64,000 nucleotides of DNA, taken from the NCBI RefSeq assembly GCF_937960835.1, contig NZ_CALGPC010000003.1, positions 62,001 to 126,000 of the forward strand. The letters are read 5' to 3'. The DNA comes from an uncultured Ferrovibrio sp. (GTDB taxonomy: Bacteria; Pseudomonadota; Alphaproteobacteria; Ferrovibrionales; Ferrovibrionaceae). Both the position numbers and the translations under genes were made by a program. The notes beneath the pieces were generated by a model. The model did not search any database. It had not been told where the DNA came from and saw nothing but the letters and a program-made list of their open reading frames with translations. Of this stretch, positions 8,224-15,606 are shown in pieces. The stretch's first letter is position 1, and each line of letters opens with the position of its first letter.

Positions 8224-8889
8224 TCACTCACTTTCCTTAGCATTCTGACCGAATGCGACCGCGCCGCGTTCGGTCACCACCCAATCCAGCATCTCGTCGC
8301 CGTCGCCGTGGGGCAGTTCCGCCACCTGCTGTACCGCGAAGGCATAGCCCACGGCCAGCGGCAATTTTGCGCCCGCCGCCCTGGTGCGCCGCAGGGCCCT
8401 CAATGTCGTGTCATAATAGCCGCCACCCATGCCAAGGCGATGGCCTTCGCGATCAAAACCCACCAGCGGCACCAGCAGGACATCCGGCTGCAGCGGCGAA
8501 CTGCCTTCAGGGGGGGCTGGAATGCCATAGGCGCCCGCTGGCGGCACTTGGCTCAGATCCTTGCATAAGCGGAACAGCAGCAGGCGGGAGCCTGTCTGGA
8601 TCACCGGCAGCACGATCAGCGCGCCCCGGCGCTGAAGCTGCTGCAAAAGCGGGCGCGGATCGAGCTCATCACCCATTGGCCAGTAGCCAGCGACCACCTG
8701 ACCGGCCTTAACCGGGATCGCCGCCAGGAACCGTTCGGCAGCAAGCTGTGCAATGGCCGCGCCATTGGCGGCGGCGGCTTCAGCGCGGCGCTGCTTGAGC
8801 TTGGCGCGGAAACTGGCCTTGCGGGCGTCGGTATCTGGATCGGTGCTAATCAAACGCGATTGGAAAAAAGAAGCGGACGGGCCCGCCAT
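8224..8889 (-). CDS. 5-formyltetrahydrofolate cyclo-ligase
   Basis: About 221 residues. ATP-dependent enzyme that converts 5-formyl-THF to 5,10-methenyl-THF in folate one-carbon metabolism. Visible family motifs: KASFRAKLKQRRAEA at the N-terminus, GYWPMGDELDP, and the ATP-binding loop GHRLGMGGGYYD toward the C-terminus. The start ATG at 8889 leaves room for the 6S RNA gene directly upstream, a neighbourhood (ssrS next to ygfA) conserved widely in proteobacteria. The frame is open to 8955, but that stretch is 6S RNA sequence rather than protein. Confidence 0.93.
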   Translation of the reverse strand: MAGPSASFFQSRLISTDPDTDARKASFRAKLKQRRAEAAAANGAAIAQLAAERFLAAIPVKAGQVVAGYWPMGDELDPRPLLQQLQRRGALIVLPVIQTGSRLLLFRLCKDLSQVPPAGAYGIPAPPEGSSPLQPDVLLVPLVGFDREGHRLGMGGGYYDTTLRALRRTRAAGAKLPLAVGYAFAVQQVAELPHGDGDEMLDWVVTERGAVAFGQNAKESE

Positions 8890-8892
8890 GGC

Positions 8893-9032
8893 CGTTGGCG
8901 TGAGCAAACCTCTGTGGCCTGGCGTACCAGGTGGGCGCCGTATATCCGAAACCACGGTTCCGGTCAGGGACAGCTCCCTCAGAGATGAGCATTGGCCCCA
9001 GGGTTATGTATGCCTGACGTACCGGGCAGCAC
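8893..9032 (-). ncRNA. ssrS: 6S RNA (ssrS), regulator of RNA polymerase
   Basis: The minus strand between zapA and the cyclo-ligase gene can be read as an alphaproteobacterial 6S RNA. It shows a 5' arm (TGCTGCCCGGTACGTCAGG), then CCTGGGGCC, GAGGGAGCTGTCCCTGACC, CCGTGGTTTCGGATATACGG and CCACCTGGTACGCCAGG, which forms a CCTGG-TACG-CCAGG hairpin. The order and several words match the alphaproteobacterial 6S consensus as I remember it, and the zapA-ssrS-cyclo-ligase context is conserved. 6S RNA mimics an open promoter and sequesters the housekeeping RNA polymerase in stationary phase. Ends are approximate to about 10 bases. Confidence 0.82.
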
Positions 9033-9049
9033 TCCGTCCTAGCCCTTAT

Positions 9050-9385
9050 TTAGGCGCTCTCCAGGCGGGCGGCAATATCCTCCAGGCGTTTTGCCAGGCC
9101 AATCAGCGCATCGTTGTCGCCTTGCGCGGTTTTCTGCTCTTCGCGCATGGCGGCGATTTCCTGTTTGATGCTGGCAATATCGCGCTGTGCAGTCTCTAGG
9201 TCGTCGGCCAGGGTCAAAGCCGTCATGAGCAAAAGCCGCGCCTCTCCCACCTGGCCAACCAGTGCCGCCAATTCGCGTACCCGCCCATCGATGATCTGCG
9301 ACAGGCGGCGGACCTGCTCCTCTTCGCCATCGTCGCAGCCGATCGAATAAAGGCGGTTATTAACGGTCACATTCACCTGACCCAT
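9050..9385 (-). CDS. zapA: Cell division protein ZapA
   Basis: 111 residues. Small FtsZ-ring stabiliser with an N-terminal globular domain (VNVTVNNRLYSIGCDDGEEEQVRRL) and a C-terminal coiled coil that mediates tetramer formation (about residues 65-108). Matches the family in length and layout. It is downstream of the coiled-coil gene at 9457-10122 on the same strand, and upstream of ssrS. Confidence 0.93.
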   Translation of the reverse strand: MGQVNVTVNNRLYSIGCDDGEEEQVRRLSQIIDGRVRELAALVGQVGEARLLLMTALTLADDLETAQRDIASIKQEIAAMREEQKTAQGDNDALIGLAKRLEDIAARLESA

Positions 9386-9456
9386 GCCACACTCCTAAAC
9401 TCTCGAAGGCAGTCTGACTGAAAGGCGCAAAGCGCCTGAATCTATTGCCGATGGCT

Positions 9457-10122
9457 TTAACGCGCCGCCTCGGCATCCAAAGCCTGGCGCAGGCGAGCCA
9501 TCGTGGCTTCCAGCCTTGCGGCGATGCCCGACTGGAATGCCTGCATCTCGGCGCGCGCGGCCTGAGCCGCTGCCAATTCGGCCTTGAGCGCGGCGACTTC
9601 ACTCCCGGCAGCGGAAGGCATGGCGCCATCGCCCGATGCCTCGTCCTTACCGCCCGATCCAGCCGCAGCCTCGGCCGCGGCGAGTCGCGTCTGCAAAGCA
9701 TCGCGCTCGCTTTTTAGCTGAGCGATCTCCCCCTCCAGCGCTTCGATACGCGCATCGTCAGCCTGACCGCTATCGGCCGTATCCTTGCCGGCCCGCTCGG
9801 CCTCAGCCTGCATCTGGGCAAGTTCCTGGCGCAACGCATCCACCAGGGCGGCACGTTCCCGCAGACTGGCGGCTTCGTCCTTCGCGGCCTGCAATTCTTC
9901 CCGCAGCAGGCGCAGCTCGCTCGTGAGCTGCCCATGCTGGTCCGACAGGCTGCGATAGGCGGCCGCGCGCTGTGCCAGCGCCGCATCCAGACGCCGCACC
10001 GCTCGCTCCATGGCGGCTATCGCTGCGGAGGCACCGGATTGCATCAGTTCTTTCTGATAATTGGTCTTGGCTTGTGTAGTTGAGATGGAAGATAAACTTC
10101 GTGCCACAGAAGCGTCAACCAA
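9457..10122 (-). CDS. Coiled-coil protein upstream of zapA (DUF4164-like position)
   Basis: About 221 residues, almost entirely predicted coiled coil: long Ala/Glu/Gln/Arg-rich heptads with a break near the GSGGKDEASGDGAMPSAAGS linker (about residues 156-175). No enzyme motif is visible. The position directly before zapA is where alphaproteobacteria carry small coiled-coil proteins of unknown function, plausibly tied to division. I place the start at TTG 10122, because a very strong GGAGGGGAGG lies 5 bases in front; the first ATG (10044) has only a weak site and would give 195 residues. Only 21 bases separate it from the divergent permease gene. Confidence 0.7.
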   Translation of the reverse strand: MVDASVARSLSSISTTQAKTNYQKELMQSGASAAIAAMERAVRRLDAALAQRAAAYRSLSDQHGQLTSELRLLREELQAAKDEAASLRERAALVDALRQELAQMQAEAERAGKDTADSGQADDARIEALEGEIAQLKSERDALQTRLAAAEAAAGSGGKDEASGDGAMPSAAGSEVAALKAELAAAQAARAEMQAFQSGIAARLEATMARLRQALDAEAAR

Positions 10123-10143
10123 AGCGACCTCCCCTCCAATATC

Positions 10144-10917
10144 ATGCTGTCTTCGTTCACAATGATTTCCGATCCTTGGTTCTATGCCGCCGCCTTTCCG
10201 GCGGTATTGATCGTTGGCCTCAGCAAGGGCGGCTTCGGCCCTGGCACGAGCCTGCTTGCCCTGCCGCTGCTGAGCCTGGTCCTGCCGCCCCTGCAGGCCG
10301 CGGCGATCATGCTGCCCGTGCTCTGCGCCATGGATCTCGCGGGCCTGTGGGGCTATCGCGGCCTGTGGGACCGCCGGAATATGGCGATCATCCTGACAGG
10401 CGCGCTGATCGGCATCCTGATCGGAACCTTGACCGCAGATTATGTCAGCAATAAGGGCGTCCAGATCATCGTCGGCGCCGTCGCGGTCGTCTTCGTACTG
10501 CAGAAATGGCTTGGCCGCGGACAGACCGAACCCACCGCGCCCAATGTCGCCAAAGGCCTGTTCTGGAGCGCCTGTTCGGGCTTCACCAGCTTCATCGCCC
10601 ATGCCGGTGGCCCGCCCCTGCAGATCTATCTGCTGCCTCAGCGGCTGGACAAGACGCTGTTCGTCGGCACGACGGTGGTGTTCTTCGCCGTGGTCAATTA
10701 CGTCAAGCTGATCCCTTATTGGTGGCTGGGCCAGTTCACGCCGGAAAACCTGGGCACGGCGGCGGTTCTGGCCCCGGTGGCAGTAGCCGGGGTGTATCTC
10801 GGCATCTATCTGCACCATAAGCTGAGCGATGCCGGCTTCTACCGCATCGTCTACGTGTTCACCTTCGTCTGTGGACTGAAGCTGCTGGCGGACGGATTCG
10901 GCCTGCAATTCCCATAA
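10144..10917 (+). CDS. TauE/SafE (TSUP) family membrane permease
   Basis: 257 residues with about eight hydrophobic helices. The opening SKGGFGPG motif after helix 1 and the repeat SFIAHAGGPP in the second half are the two signature loops of the TSUP family, which moves sulfite, sulfoacetate or other organic anions across the inner membrane. Substrate cannot be assigned. It is transcribed away from the coiled-coil gene; ATG at 10144 or 10162 are both possible starts. Confidence 0.87.
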   Translation: MLSSFTMISDPWFYAAAFPAVLIVGLSKGGFGPGTSLLALPLLSLVLPPLQAAAIMLPVLCAMDLAGLWGYRGLWDRRNMAIILTGALIGILIGTLTADYVSNKGVQIIVGAVAVVFVLQKWLGRGQTEPTAPNVAKGLFWSACSGFTSFIAHAGGPPLQIYLLPQRLDKTLFVGTTVVFFAVVNYVKLIPYWWLGQFTPENLGTAAVLAPVAVAGVYLGIYLHHKLSDAGFYRIVYVFTFVCGLKLLADGFGLQFP

Positions 10918-11058
10918 CGTTGCTGGCCAACCCCTTCCGGCCGTTGCCGCGGCCGTACAATTTGTTCTAGCGTGGCGCGCGCCGGGGGGATGGAACCCTC
11001 GCACATAGCGCCCAAAGGCTGCGGATACCGGCGCCTGGCGCTCTGAGAGGAACAGCGC

Positions 11059-12684
11059 ATGACGACGATTTACGACCGCGATCTCGATAAAAATCCCGCC
11101 AATTACGAACCGCTGTCCCCATTAAGCTTTCTGCGCCGCACGGCCGAGGTCTTCCCCGACCGTCTTGCGGTGATCCATGGCGACTTGCGTTACACCTATG
11201 CCGAGCTATACGCGCGCTGCCGCCGGCTGGCCTCGGCGCTGGCACGGCGCGGCATCCGGCGCGGCGACACCGTGGCGATCGTCGCCGCCAACACGCCCGC
11301 GCATCTGGAGGCGCATTTCGGTATTCCGGCGACCGGCGCGGTCATCAACGCGATCAACACCCGCCTCGATCCGGCCGCCATCGCTTTCATTCTTGAGCAT
11401 GGTGAAGCCAAGATTCTGTTCACCGACCGCGAATACAGCGCCGTGGTGAAGGAAGCCGTCGCGCAATCGAAGAACAAGCCCTACGTGATCGACATCGACG
11501 ATCATCTCTGCACCACGGGCGAGCTGTTCGGCAGCATCGAATACGAGGATTTCCTGAAACTGGGCGATCCCGATTATGCCTGGGCCGGGCCGAGCGACGA
11601 ATGGGATGCCATCGCGCTGGGCTATACCTCGGGCACCACCGGCAACCCCAAGGGCGTGGTGACACATCATCGCGGCGCCTATCTGAACGCCATGGGCAAC
11701 GCCGTGACCTGGAACCTGCCCAAGCATCCGGTCTATCTCTGGACCCTGCCGATGTTCCATTGCGACGGCTGGTGCTTCCCCTGGACCATCACCATGCTGG
11801 CCGGCGTGCATGTCTGCCTGCGCAAGGTGGACCCGGCCTTGATCTTCGACAGCTTCGTCAATCATGGCGTGACGCATTTCTGCGGCGCGCCGACCGTGCT
11901 GAACATGCTGATCAATGCGCCGGCAGAGGTGAAAGCCAAGCTGAAGCCCGGCGTGAAATGCATGACCGCCGGCGCCGCGCCGCCGGCCGCCGTGCTGGCC
12001 GCAATGGAGGCCATGGGCTTTGACGTCACCCATGTCTACGGCCTGACCGAAGTCTATGGTCCGGCCGTCGTCTGCGACTGGCATGATGAATGGGACAGCC
12101 TGCCCCTGCCCGAAAAAGCAGCGATGAAGGCGCGCCAGGGCGTGCGCTACCACGTCGAGGAAGACGTCACCGTGATGGACCCGCAGACCATGCTGCGCGT
12201 GCCTGCCGATGGCCAGACGATGGGCGAGATCATGTTCCGCGGCAACATCGTCATGAAAGGCTATCTGAAGAACCCGAAAGCGACGCAGGAAGCCTTCGCC
12301 GGCGGCTGGTTCCATTCCGGCGACCTGGCCGTGCTGCACCCCGACGGCTACATGCAGATCAAGGACCGTTCGAAGGACATCATCATCTCCGGCGGCGAGA
12401 ATATCTCGACGCTGGAGGTCGAGGGCGTGCTCTACATGCACCCCGACATCCTCGAAGCCGCCGTGGTGGCGCGGCCCGATCCGCATTGGGGCGAGACGCC
12501 CTGCGCCTTCGTCACGCTGAAACCCGGCGCGACGACGACGCAGGAGGAGATCATCGCCTTCTGCCGCGAGCGGCTGGCGAAGTTCAAATGCCCCCGCACC
12601 GTGGTCTTCGGCGAATTGCCGAAGACCTCGACCGGCAAGATCCAGAAGTTCGAGCTGCGCGAGAAGGCGAAGGCGCTGACCTGA
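11059..12684 (+). CDS. AMP-forming acyl-CoA synthetase (ANL superfamily)
   Basis: 541 residues, full length. Activates a carboxylic acid as the acyl-adenylate and then the CoA thioester. ATP-binding P-loop GYTSGTTGNPKGVV, A5 motif YGLTEVYGP, A7 motif GWFHSGDLAVLHPDGY, and the C-terminal catalytic lysine in KTSTGKIQKF are all present. The stretch WTLPMFHCDGWCFPW is typical of the medium-chain/methylmercaptopropionate-CoA ligase branch (DmdB-like), but no dmdC or dmdD genes lie nearby, so substrate is open. Good upstream GAGAGGAAC precedes the ATG. Appears monocistronic. Confidence 0.9.
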   Translation: MTTIYDRDLDKNPANYEPLSPLSFLRRTAEVFPDRLAVIHGDLRYTYAELYARCRRLASALARRGIRRGDTVAIVAANTPAHLEAHFGIPATGAVINAINTRLDPAAIAFILEHGEAKILFTDREYSAVVKEAVAQSKNKPYVIDIDDHLCTTGELFGSIEYEDFLKLGDPDYAWAGPSDEWDAIALGYTSGTTGNPKGVVTHHRGAYLNAMGNAVTWNLPKHPVYLWTLPMFHCDGWCFPWTITMLAGVHVCLRKVDPALIFDSFVNHGVTHFCGAPTVLNMLINAPAEVKAKLKPGVKCMTAGAAPPAAVLAAMEAMGFDVTHVYGLTEVYGPAVVCDWHDEWDSLPLPEKAAMKARQGVRYHVEEDVTVMDPQTMLRVPADGQTMGEIMFRGNIVMKGYLKNPKATQEAFAGGWFHSGDLAVLHPDGYMQIKDRSKDIIISGGENISTLEVEGVLYMHPDILEAAVVARPDPHWGETPCAFVTLKPGATTTQEEIIAFCRERLAKFKCPRTVVFGELPKTSTGKIQKFELREKAKALT

Positions 12685-12709
12685 GGTCAGCCCTGAGGTC
12701 AGCGCTGAC
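12681..12709. repeat. Short direct repeats with a perfect palindrome after the acyl-CoA synthetase stop
   Basis: CTGAGGTCAG occurs twice (12681-12690 and 12693-12702), and the second copy runs into the perfect 12-base palindrome GTCAGCGCTGAC at 12698-12709. No T-run follows, so it is not a clear terminator; function unknown. Confidence 0.5.
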
Positions 12710-12757
12710 GCCTAAGCCTCAAGGCTCAGCGCCGCGCTTCTCGCGCAGCAGCAAGGA

Positions 12758-12922
12758 TCACTGCTGATAGCGTGTGATCTCTTCCTTAAGTTTCAATTTT
12801 TCGCGTTTGAGTTGGGTCAAGCGAACCTGATCGGGCATGGGGCGGTGAATCTCGTCATCGATCTGATCTTGCAACGCATGATGTTTTTCGATGAGAGTGT
12901 CGAGATGCGCCGTATTGTTCAT
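12758..12922 (-). CDS. YdcH family (DUF465) small protein
   Basis: 54 residues, found by reading the reverse strand. The sequence begins MNNTAHLDTLIEKHHALQDQ and continues with IHRPMPDQVRLTQLKREKL, closely fitting the DUF465/YdcH pattern of a short helical hairpin (LxxxHxxLdxxI...Dx.rlx.LKkekLkLKdei). AGGAG lies 7 bases before the ATG. Function is unknown in all bacteria I know of. A second member is encoded at 14397-14612 on the opposite strand, so the two YdcH genes flank the ubiX and TIGR02444 genes. Confidence 0.88.
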   Translation of the reverse strand: MNNTAHLDTLIEKHHALQDQIDDEIHRPMPDQVRLTQLKREKLKLKEEITRYQQ

Positions 12923-13073
12923 CGCATGCTCCTTCTGTCAGTTCGGAGCGCGTCATCCGGCACGGCCTCCCCAGCCCTGGGCGCGGCCGCACCGACACGC
13001 GCCTGTTATGATCTAAGCACTGCCCTGTCAGTTTGTCAGCCCCAAAGACAAAATTTCCTTCGGATGTGAGACG

Positions 13074-13805
13074 ATGCGCCGCACAATCAAAACGAGTCGC
13101 GCAACAGCGAAGAAGGCAGCGGCAAAATCGGCACCGCCCGCATTGACAGAAACCGTGCCTACCGCGACACGCCGCCGACCGGTCGCTGCAAAAGCTGCCC
13201 CCACCGCAACCATGACGATCCGTGCGCCGGCGCAGCGGCGGCTGGTGATTGGGATCACCGGCGCCTCAGGTGTGGTCTATGGACTGCGGCTTTTGGAATG
13301 GCTCAAAAACAGCAGCATCGAGGCGCATCTGGTGCTGACCCGCGCTGCGGAAATGACCATCGCTTATGAAACGCCGTATGCGATCAAGGATGTGAAGGCC
13401 CTGGCGGCGAAGACCTATCCGATCAGCGATATCGGCGCGGCAATTTCATCGGGTTCATTCCAGACGCTGGGCATGGTGGTGATGCCATGCTCGATGAAGA
13501 CCTTGGCGGAGATCGCCACCGGGGTGACTTCCAACCTGCTGACACGGGCCGCCGACGTGACCCTGAAGGAGCGCCGCCGCCTTGTGCTGGTGCCGCGCGA
13601 GACGCCGCTGCATCTGGGCCATCTGCGCAACATGACTGCGGTGACGGAGATGGGCGCCATCGTGGCCCCGCCGATGCCGGCCTTCTATGCTCAGCCCGAA
13701 AGCCTGGACGATCTGGTCAACCACACGGTAGGCCGTGTGCTTGACCTGTTTGGCATCGAAACGACGCTGGTCAAACGCTGGAGCGGCAAGCCGCTCAAGC
13801 CGTAA
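13074..13805 (+). CDS. ubiX: Flavin prenyltransferase UbiX, with N-terminal extension
   Basis: 243 residues; the family is usually about 190. UbiX makes the prenylated FMN cofactor needed by UbiD-type decarboxylases in ubiquinone synthesis. Core motifs: LVIGITGASGVVYGLRLLEWL (FMN P-loop), VMPCSMKTLAEIATGV and LVLVPRETPLHLGHLRNM. The first ~55 residues are a low-complexity Lys/Ala/Arg/Pro extension not found in typical homologues; an internal ATG (13212) would give a near-standard protein, and no strong ribosome site decides between them. A 73-base piece of this gene is duplicated at 14684-14756. The last 11 bases overlap the convergent TIGR02444 gene. Confidence 0.92.
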   Translation: MRRTIKTSRATAKKAAAKSAPPALTETVPTATRRRPVAAKAAPTATMTIRAPAQRRLVIGITGASGVVYGLRLLEWLKNSSIEAHLVLTRAAEMTIAYETPYAIKDVKALAAKTYPISDIGAAISSGSFQTLGMVVMPCSMKTLAEIATGVTSNLLTRAADVTLKERRRLVLVPRETPLHLGHLRNMTAVTEMGAIVAPPMPAFYAQPESLDDLVNHTVGRVLDLFGIETTLVKRWSGKPLKP

Positions 13806-14331
13806 AGGCCGCGCGCAGCAAAGCCGCACCCAACTCACGGGCAGCCTCGTCCCGTGGGGCCAGGCCGTCGAGATAGGCATAAAGATGCGCGGCCGCGGCC
13901 ATTTCCTCGTCGGCGGTGTCCTGCATCGCCGGACTGAACCGGCTGGCCGCCGCCAGCCAGACCTGGGCGATCTGCTCAAGCCGCAATTCCAGCTGCTTGG
14001 CCTCGTCATAGAGCGCGGCCGCCGCGGGCTCGTCGGCCTGCAGATCCTTCAGCGCCCGGCGCGCCTGCCGCAGCGGCAGCAGCGCGGCGTTGACCGGGGC
14101 CACCGCCGCCTGGGCGCGGTCCAGCTCGCCTGCGGCCCAGCCGGCGAAGCCACGCCGGGCCCGCCAGAAGCCGAGCAGCAGCATATTCACGTCAGCGCCG
14201 AAGCGGTCCTGCAGGGCCAGGCAAGCCTCGGCCACGCCCGGCCGCCCGTAAAGAGCGACGGAAAAACCCCAGAATCCGGCACCCCGCTGGTTGCCGGTAT
14301 TATCGTCTGCACCCGTGCCTAGCTGTTTCAT
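13795..14331 (-). CDS. TIGR02444/DUF2390 family protein
   Basis: 178 residues. The FWGFSVALYGRPGVAEACLALQ segment (about residues 21-42) followed by DRFGADVNMLLLGFW matches the TIGR02444 family, small helical cytoplasmic proteins of unknown function in proteobacteria. Rich in Ala and Leu. It is convergent with and overlaps the end of ubiX by 11 bases. The first ~20 residues before FWGFS look unconserved, so the true start could be further in. Confidence 0.75.
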   Translation of the reverse strand: MKQLGTGADDNTGNQRGAGFWGFSVALYGRPGVAEACLALQDRFGADVNMLLLGFWRARRGFAGWAAGELDRAQAAVAPVNAALLPLRQARRALKDLQADEPAAAALYDEAKQLELRLEQIAQVWLAAASRFSPAMQDTADEEMAAAAHLYAYLDGLAPRDEAARELGAALLRAAFTA

Positions 14332-14396
14332 TCATGCTATGGTTAGGCGCTTTTCCGTGAGGATGAAAGGCGCGGGCCCCGCTCGCGGCTGATGTA

Positions 14397-14612
14397 ATGA
14401 ATTTGACCGGTCCGATCGACCAAGAGGCCTTGCAGCGCAAACTCGCCGATCTCCGCGCCGAACATCGCGACCTCGACGACGCCATCACTGCGCTGGCCGA
14501 GCAGCCAAGCCTCAACCTGATTCAGATCCAGCGCATGAAAAAGCGCAAGCTGGCGCTGAAGGATCAGATCGCCAAGATCGAGAATCTGCTGATTCCCGAC
14601 ATCATTGCCTGA
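14397..14612 (+). CDS. YdcH family (DUF465) small protein
   Basis: 71 residues, with the helical hairpin ALQRKLADLRAEHRDLDDAI and IQRMKKRKLALKDQIAKIE typical of YdcH/DUF465. Function unknown. Its final 69 bases belong to repeat copy A and recur, in decayed form, at 15607-15678 beyond the inserted block, showing that this gene originally lay tail-to-tail against the debranching-enzyme gene. Confidence 0.85.
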   Translation: MNLTGPIDQEALQRKLADLRAEHRDLDDAITALAEQPSLNLIQIQRMKKRKLALKDQIAKIENLLIPDIIA

Positions 14613-14687
14613 CCGCCACACTATCAGGAATGCACGATGATCGGCACCGAGGTGCGATCATCGGAAAATGCCACTACGCGGCTGCCG
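14544..14687 (+). repeat. Direct repeat copy A (end of ydcH-like gene plus 3' end of debranching-enzyme gene)
   Basis: 144 bases, about 97% identical to 15607-15751 in the same orientation. I count one single-base insertion and four substitutions. Copy A holds the intact stop of the YdcH gene and a disconnected fragment of the last ~21 codons of the debranching-enzyme gene. Confidence 0.93.
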
Positions 14688-14756
14688 GCGTGACCCTGAA
14701 GGAGCGCCGCCGCCTTGTGTTGGTGCCGCGCGAGACGCCGATGCATCTGGGCCATC
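14684..14756 (+). pseudogene. Copied internal fragment of ubiX
   Basis: 73 bases matching ubiX 13551-13623 with three mismatches (starting GCCGGCGTGACCCTGAAGG here against GCCGACGTGACCCTGAAGG). It begins exactly where repeat copy A ends, sharing the four bases GCCG with it, and stops at GGGCCATC. It has no start codon and cannot make protein. It marks a rearrangement breakpoint. Confidence 0.9.
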
Positions 14757-14899
14757 GACAGCTGCCGCAGCGTTGATCAGCAGACCCTCGCGGGCGGCTC
14801 TGCCCGAGGCGGCGTCATATACGGCGCGACGCCGTTGGTGAGCGTTATGGCCTGATTGATGAAATATCGGATGAAAAAAGAATTTAAAAATATCACGCT
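14757..14899. other. Gene-free, partly AT-rich filler in the inserted block
   Basis: 143 bases with no supported gene. The part around 14860-14895 (GATGAAAAAAGAATTTAAAA) is far richer in A and T than the surrounding chromosome, as expected for acquired DNA. Nothing else recognised. Confidence 0.5.
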
Positions 14900-15013
14900 G
14901 GGAAATTGGGGCAGCTGCGCCAGCGCTGCCGGGCTGCCCACGATGACAAATTCCCGTTCATTCGTAATGTCCTAGGACGCCCGAAGGATATGATCCAGCT
15001 GGTCGCGCTCCAC
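14900..15013 (-). pseudogene. Stump of a nucleotidyltransferase-like gene, probable partner of the Phd-type antitoxin
   Basis: Directly after the antitoxin stop, a GTG opens VERDQLDHILRAS, then a TAG stop, then in the same frame DITNEREFVIVGSPAALAQL before similarity fades at about codon 38. The ..EFVIVGS.AAL.QLP pattern resembles the start of DUF6036-type nucleotidyltransferases (minimal NTase or AbiEii-like), often the second gene of toxin-antitoxin pairs. Here it is interrupted and truncated, so non-functional. The family call rests on remembered consensus and is tentative. Confidence 0.45.
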
Positions 15014-15538
15014 TTACGCGCCGCGCTTCTCGATCGTGCGCTTTTCTGCGAGAAGCCGATTGGCCGCGCTTAGAATACGCTCGCGGTCCGCGATCCCAAG
15101 CAATCCTGAGACCGGTGCGATCTGCCGCAGATGCGCGCCACGATCACTATCCTCTCGCAACGCGCTGAGGATTGCCGGCGCGCCATCATCGAGCAGTTGC
15201 TCCCAGCGATCGATGAAATCATCGCGCATAGAGCGGACCTCGCGATAGCGCTGCAAGGTGCGGCGCATGACTTTCAGCGTCTCGGTCGGATGATCGCGCA
15301 GCAGCCGGTCAAGCTCGCTCACCATCAGCCAGGCAACAATATCCTGCCGGCTGAATCGCGCTGTTAGGGGCAGATCCTCGAAGCGGATCCGGTCGAGCGG
15401 ATCGATGCCAGCATAATCCAGGGGCACCAGCATGCACCGTGTGCGGCCGCGGAACGCCACGCCGATCGGCCGCTTCTCCGCCTGGCGAAAATACCGGGCC
15501 GGTCTCCGGTTGAACTCGGTGGAACTGATTGTCTGCAT
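15014..15538 (-). CDS. Phd/YefM-like antitoxin with long C-terminal domain
   Basis: 174 residues. The first ~45 (MQTISSTEFNRRPARYFRQA..RPIGVAFRGRTRCMLVPLD) fit the Phd/YefM DNA-binding fold. The remainder is helical and charged (DRLLRDHPTETLKVMRRTLQ and EKRTIEKRGA at the end) and is not one of the short toxin-binding tails of standard Phd proteins, so the family is only partly recognised. It lies inside a block bounded by direct repeats, has a palindromic operator 20 bases upstream of its ATG, and is followed immediately by the stump of a likely toxin gene. An orphan antitoxin that may still repress its own promoter. Confidence 0.65.
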   Translation of the reverse strand: MQTISSTEFNRRPARYFRQAEKRPIGVAFRGRTRCMLVPLDYAGIDPLDRIRFEDLPLTARFSRQDIVAWLMVSELDRLLRDHPTETLKVMRRTLQRYREVRSMRDDFIDRWEQLLDDGAPAILSALREDSDRGAHLRQIAPVSGLLGIADRERILSAANRLLAEKRTIEKRGA

Positions 15539-15557
15539 GCTGCACTCGAATTACGTA

Positions 15558-15575
15558 ATTGAGCTATAACTCAAT
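15558..15575. promoter_or_regulatory. Palindromic operator candidate upstream of the antitoxin gene
   Basis: ATTGAGCTATAACTCAAT has perfect 6-base arms (ATTGAG/CTCAAT) and a TATA core, and sits 20 bases before the antitoxin ATG in AT-rich sequence that can also supply a -10 element. A neighbouring short palindrome ATTACGTAAT lies at 15550-15559. Phd-type antitoxins typically bind such sites to autoregulate. Confidence 0.6.
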
Positions 15576-15606
15576 GATATTATTAGCCTCGCGGAAAGCA
15601 AAAAAT

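Noticed and set aside
11206..12486. 426-codon minus-strand frame opposite the acyl-CoA synthetase
   Set aside because: His-rich antisense artefact with no motif or ribosome site.
12698..12709. Regulatory site at the palindrome GTCAGCGCTGAC
   Set aside because: It follows a gene and faces the end of another, with no promoter context.
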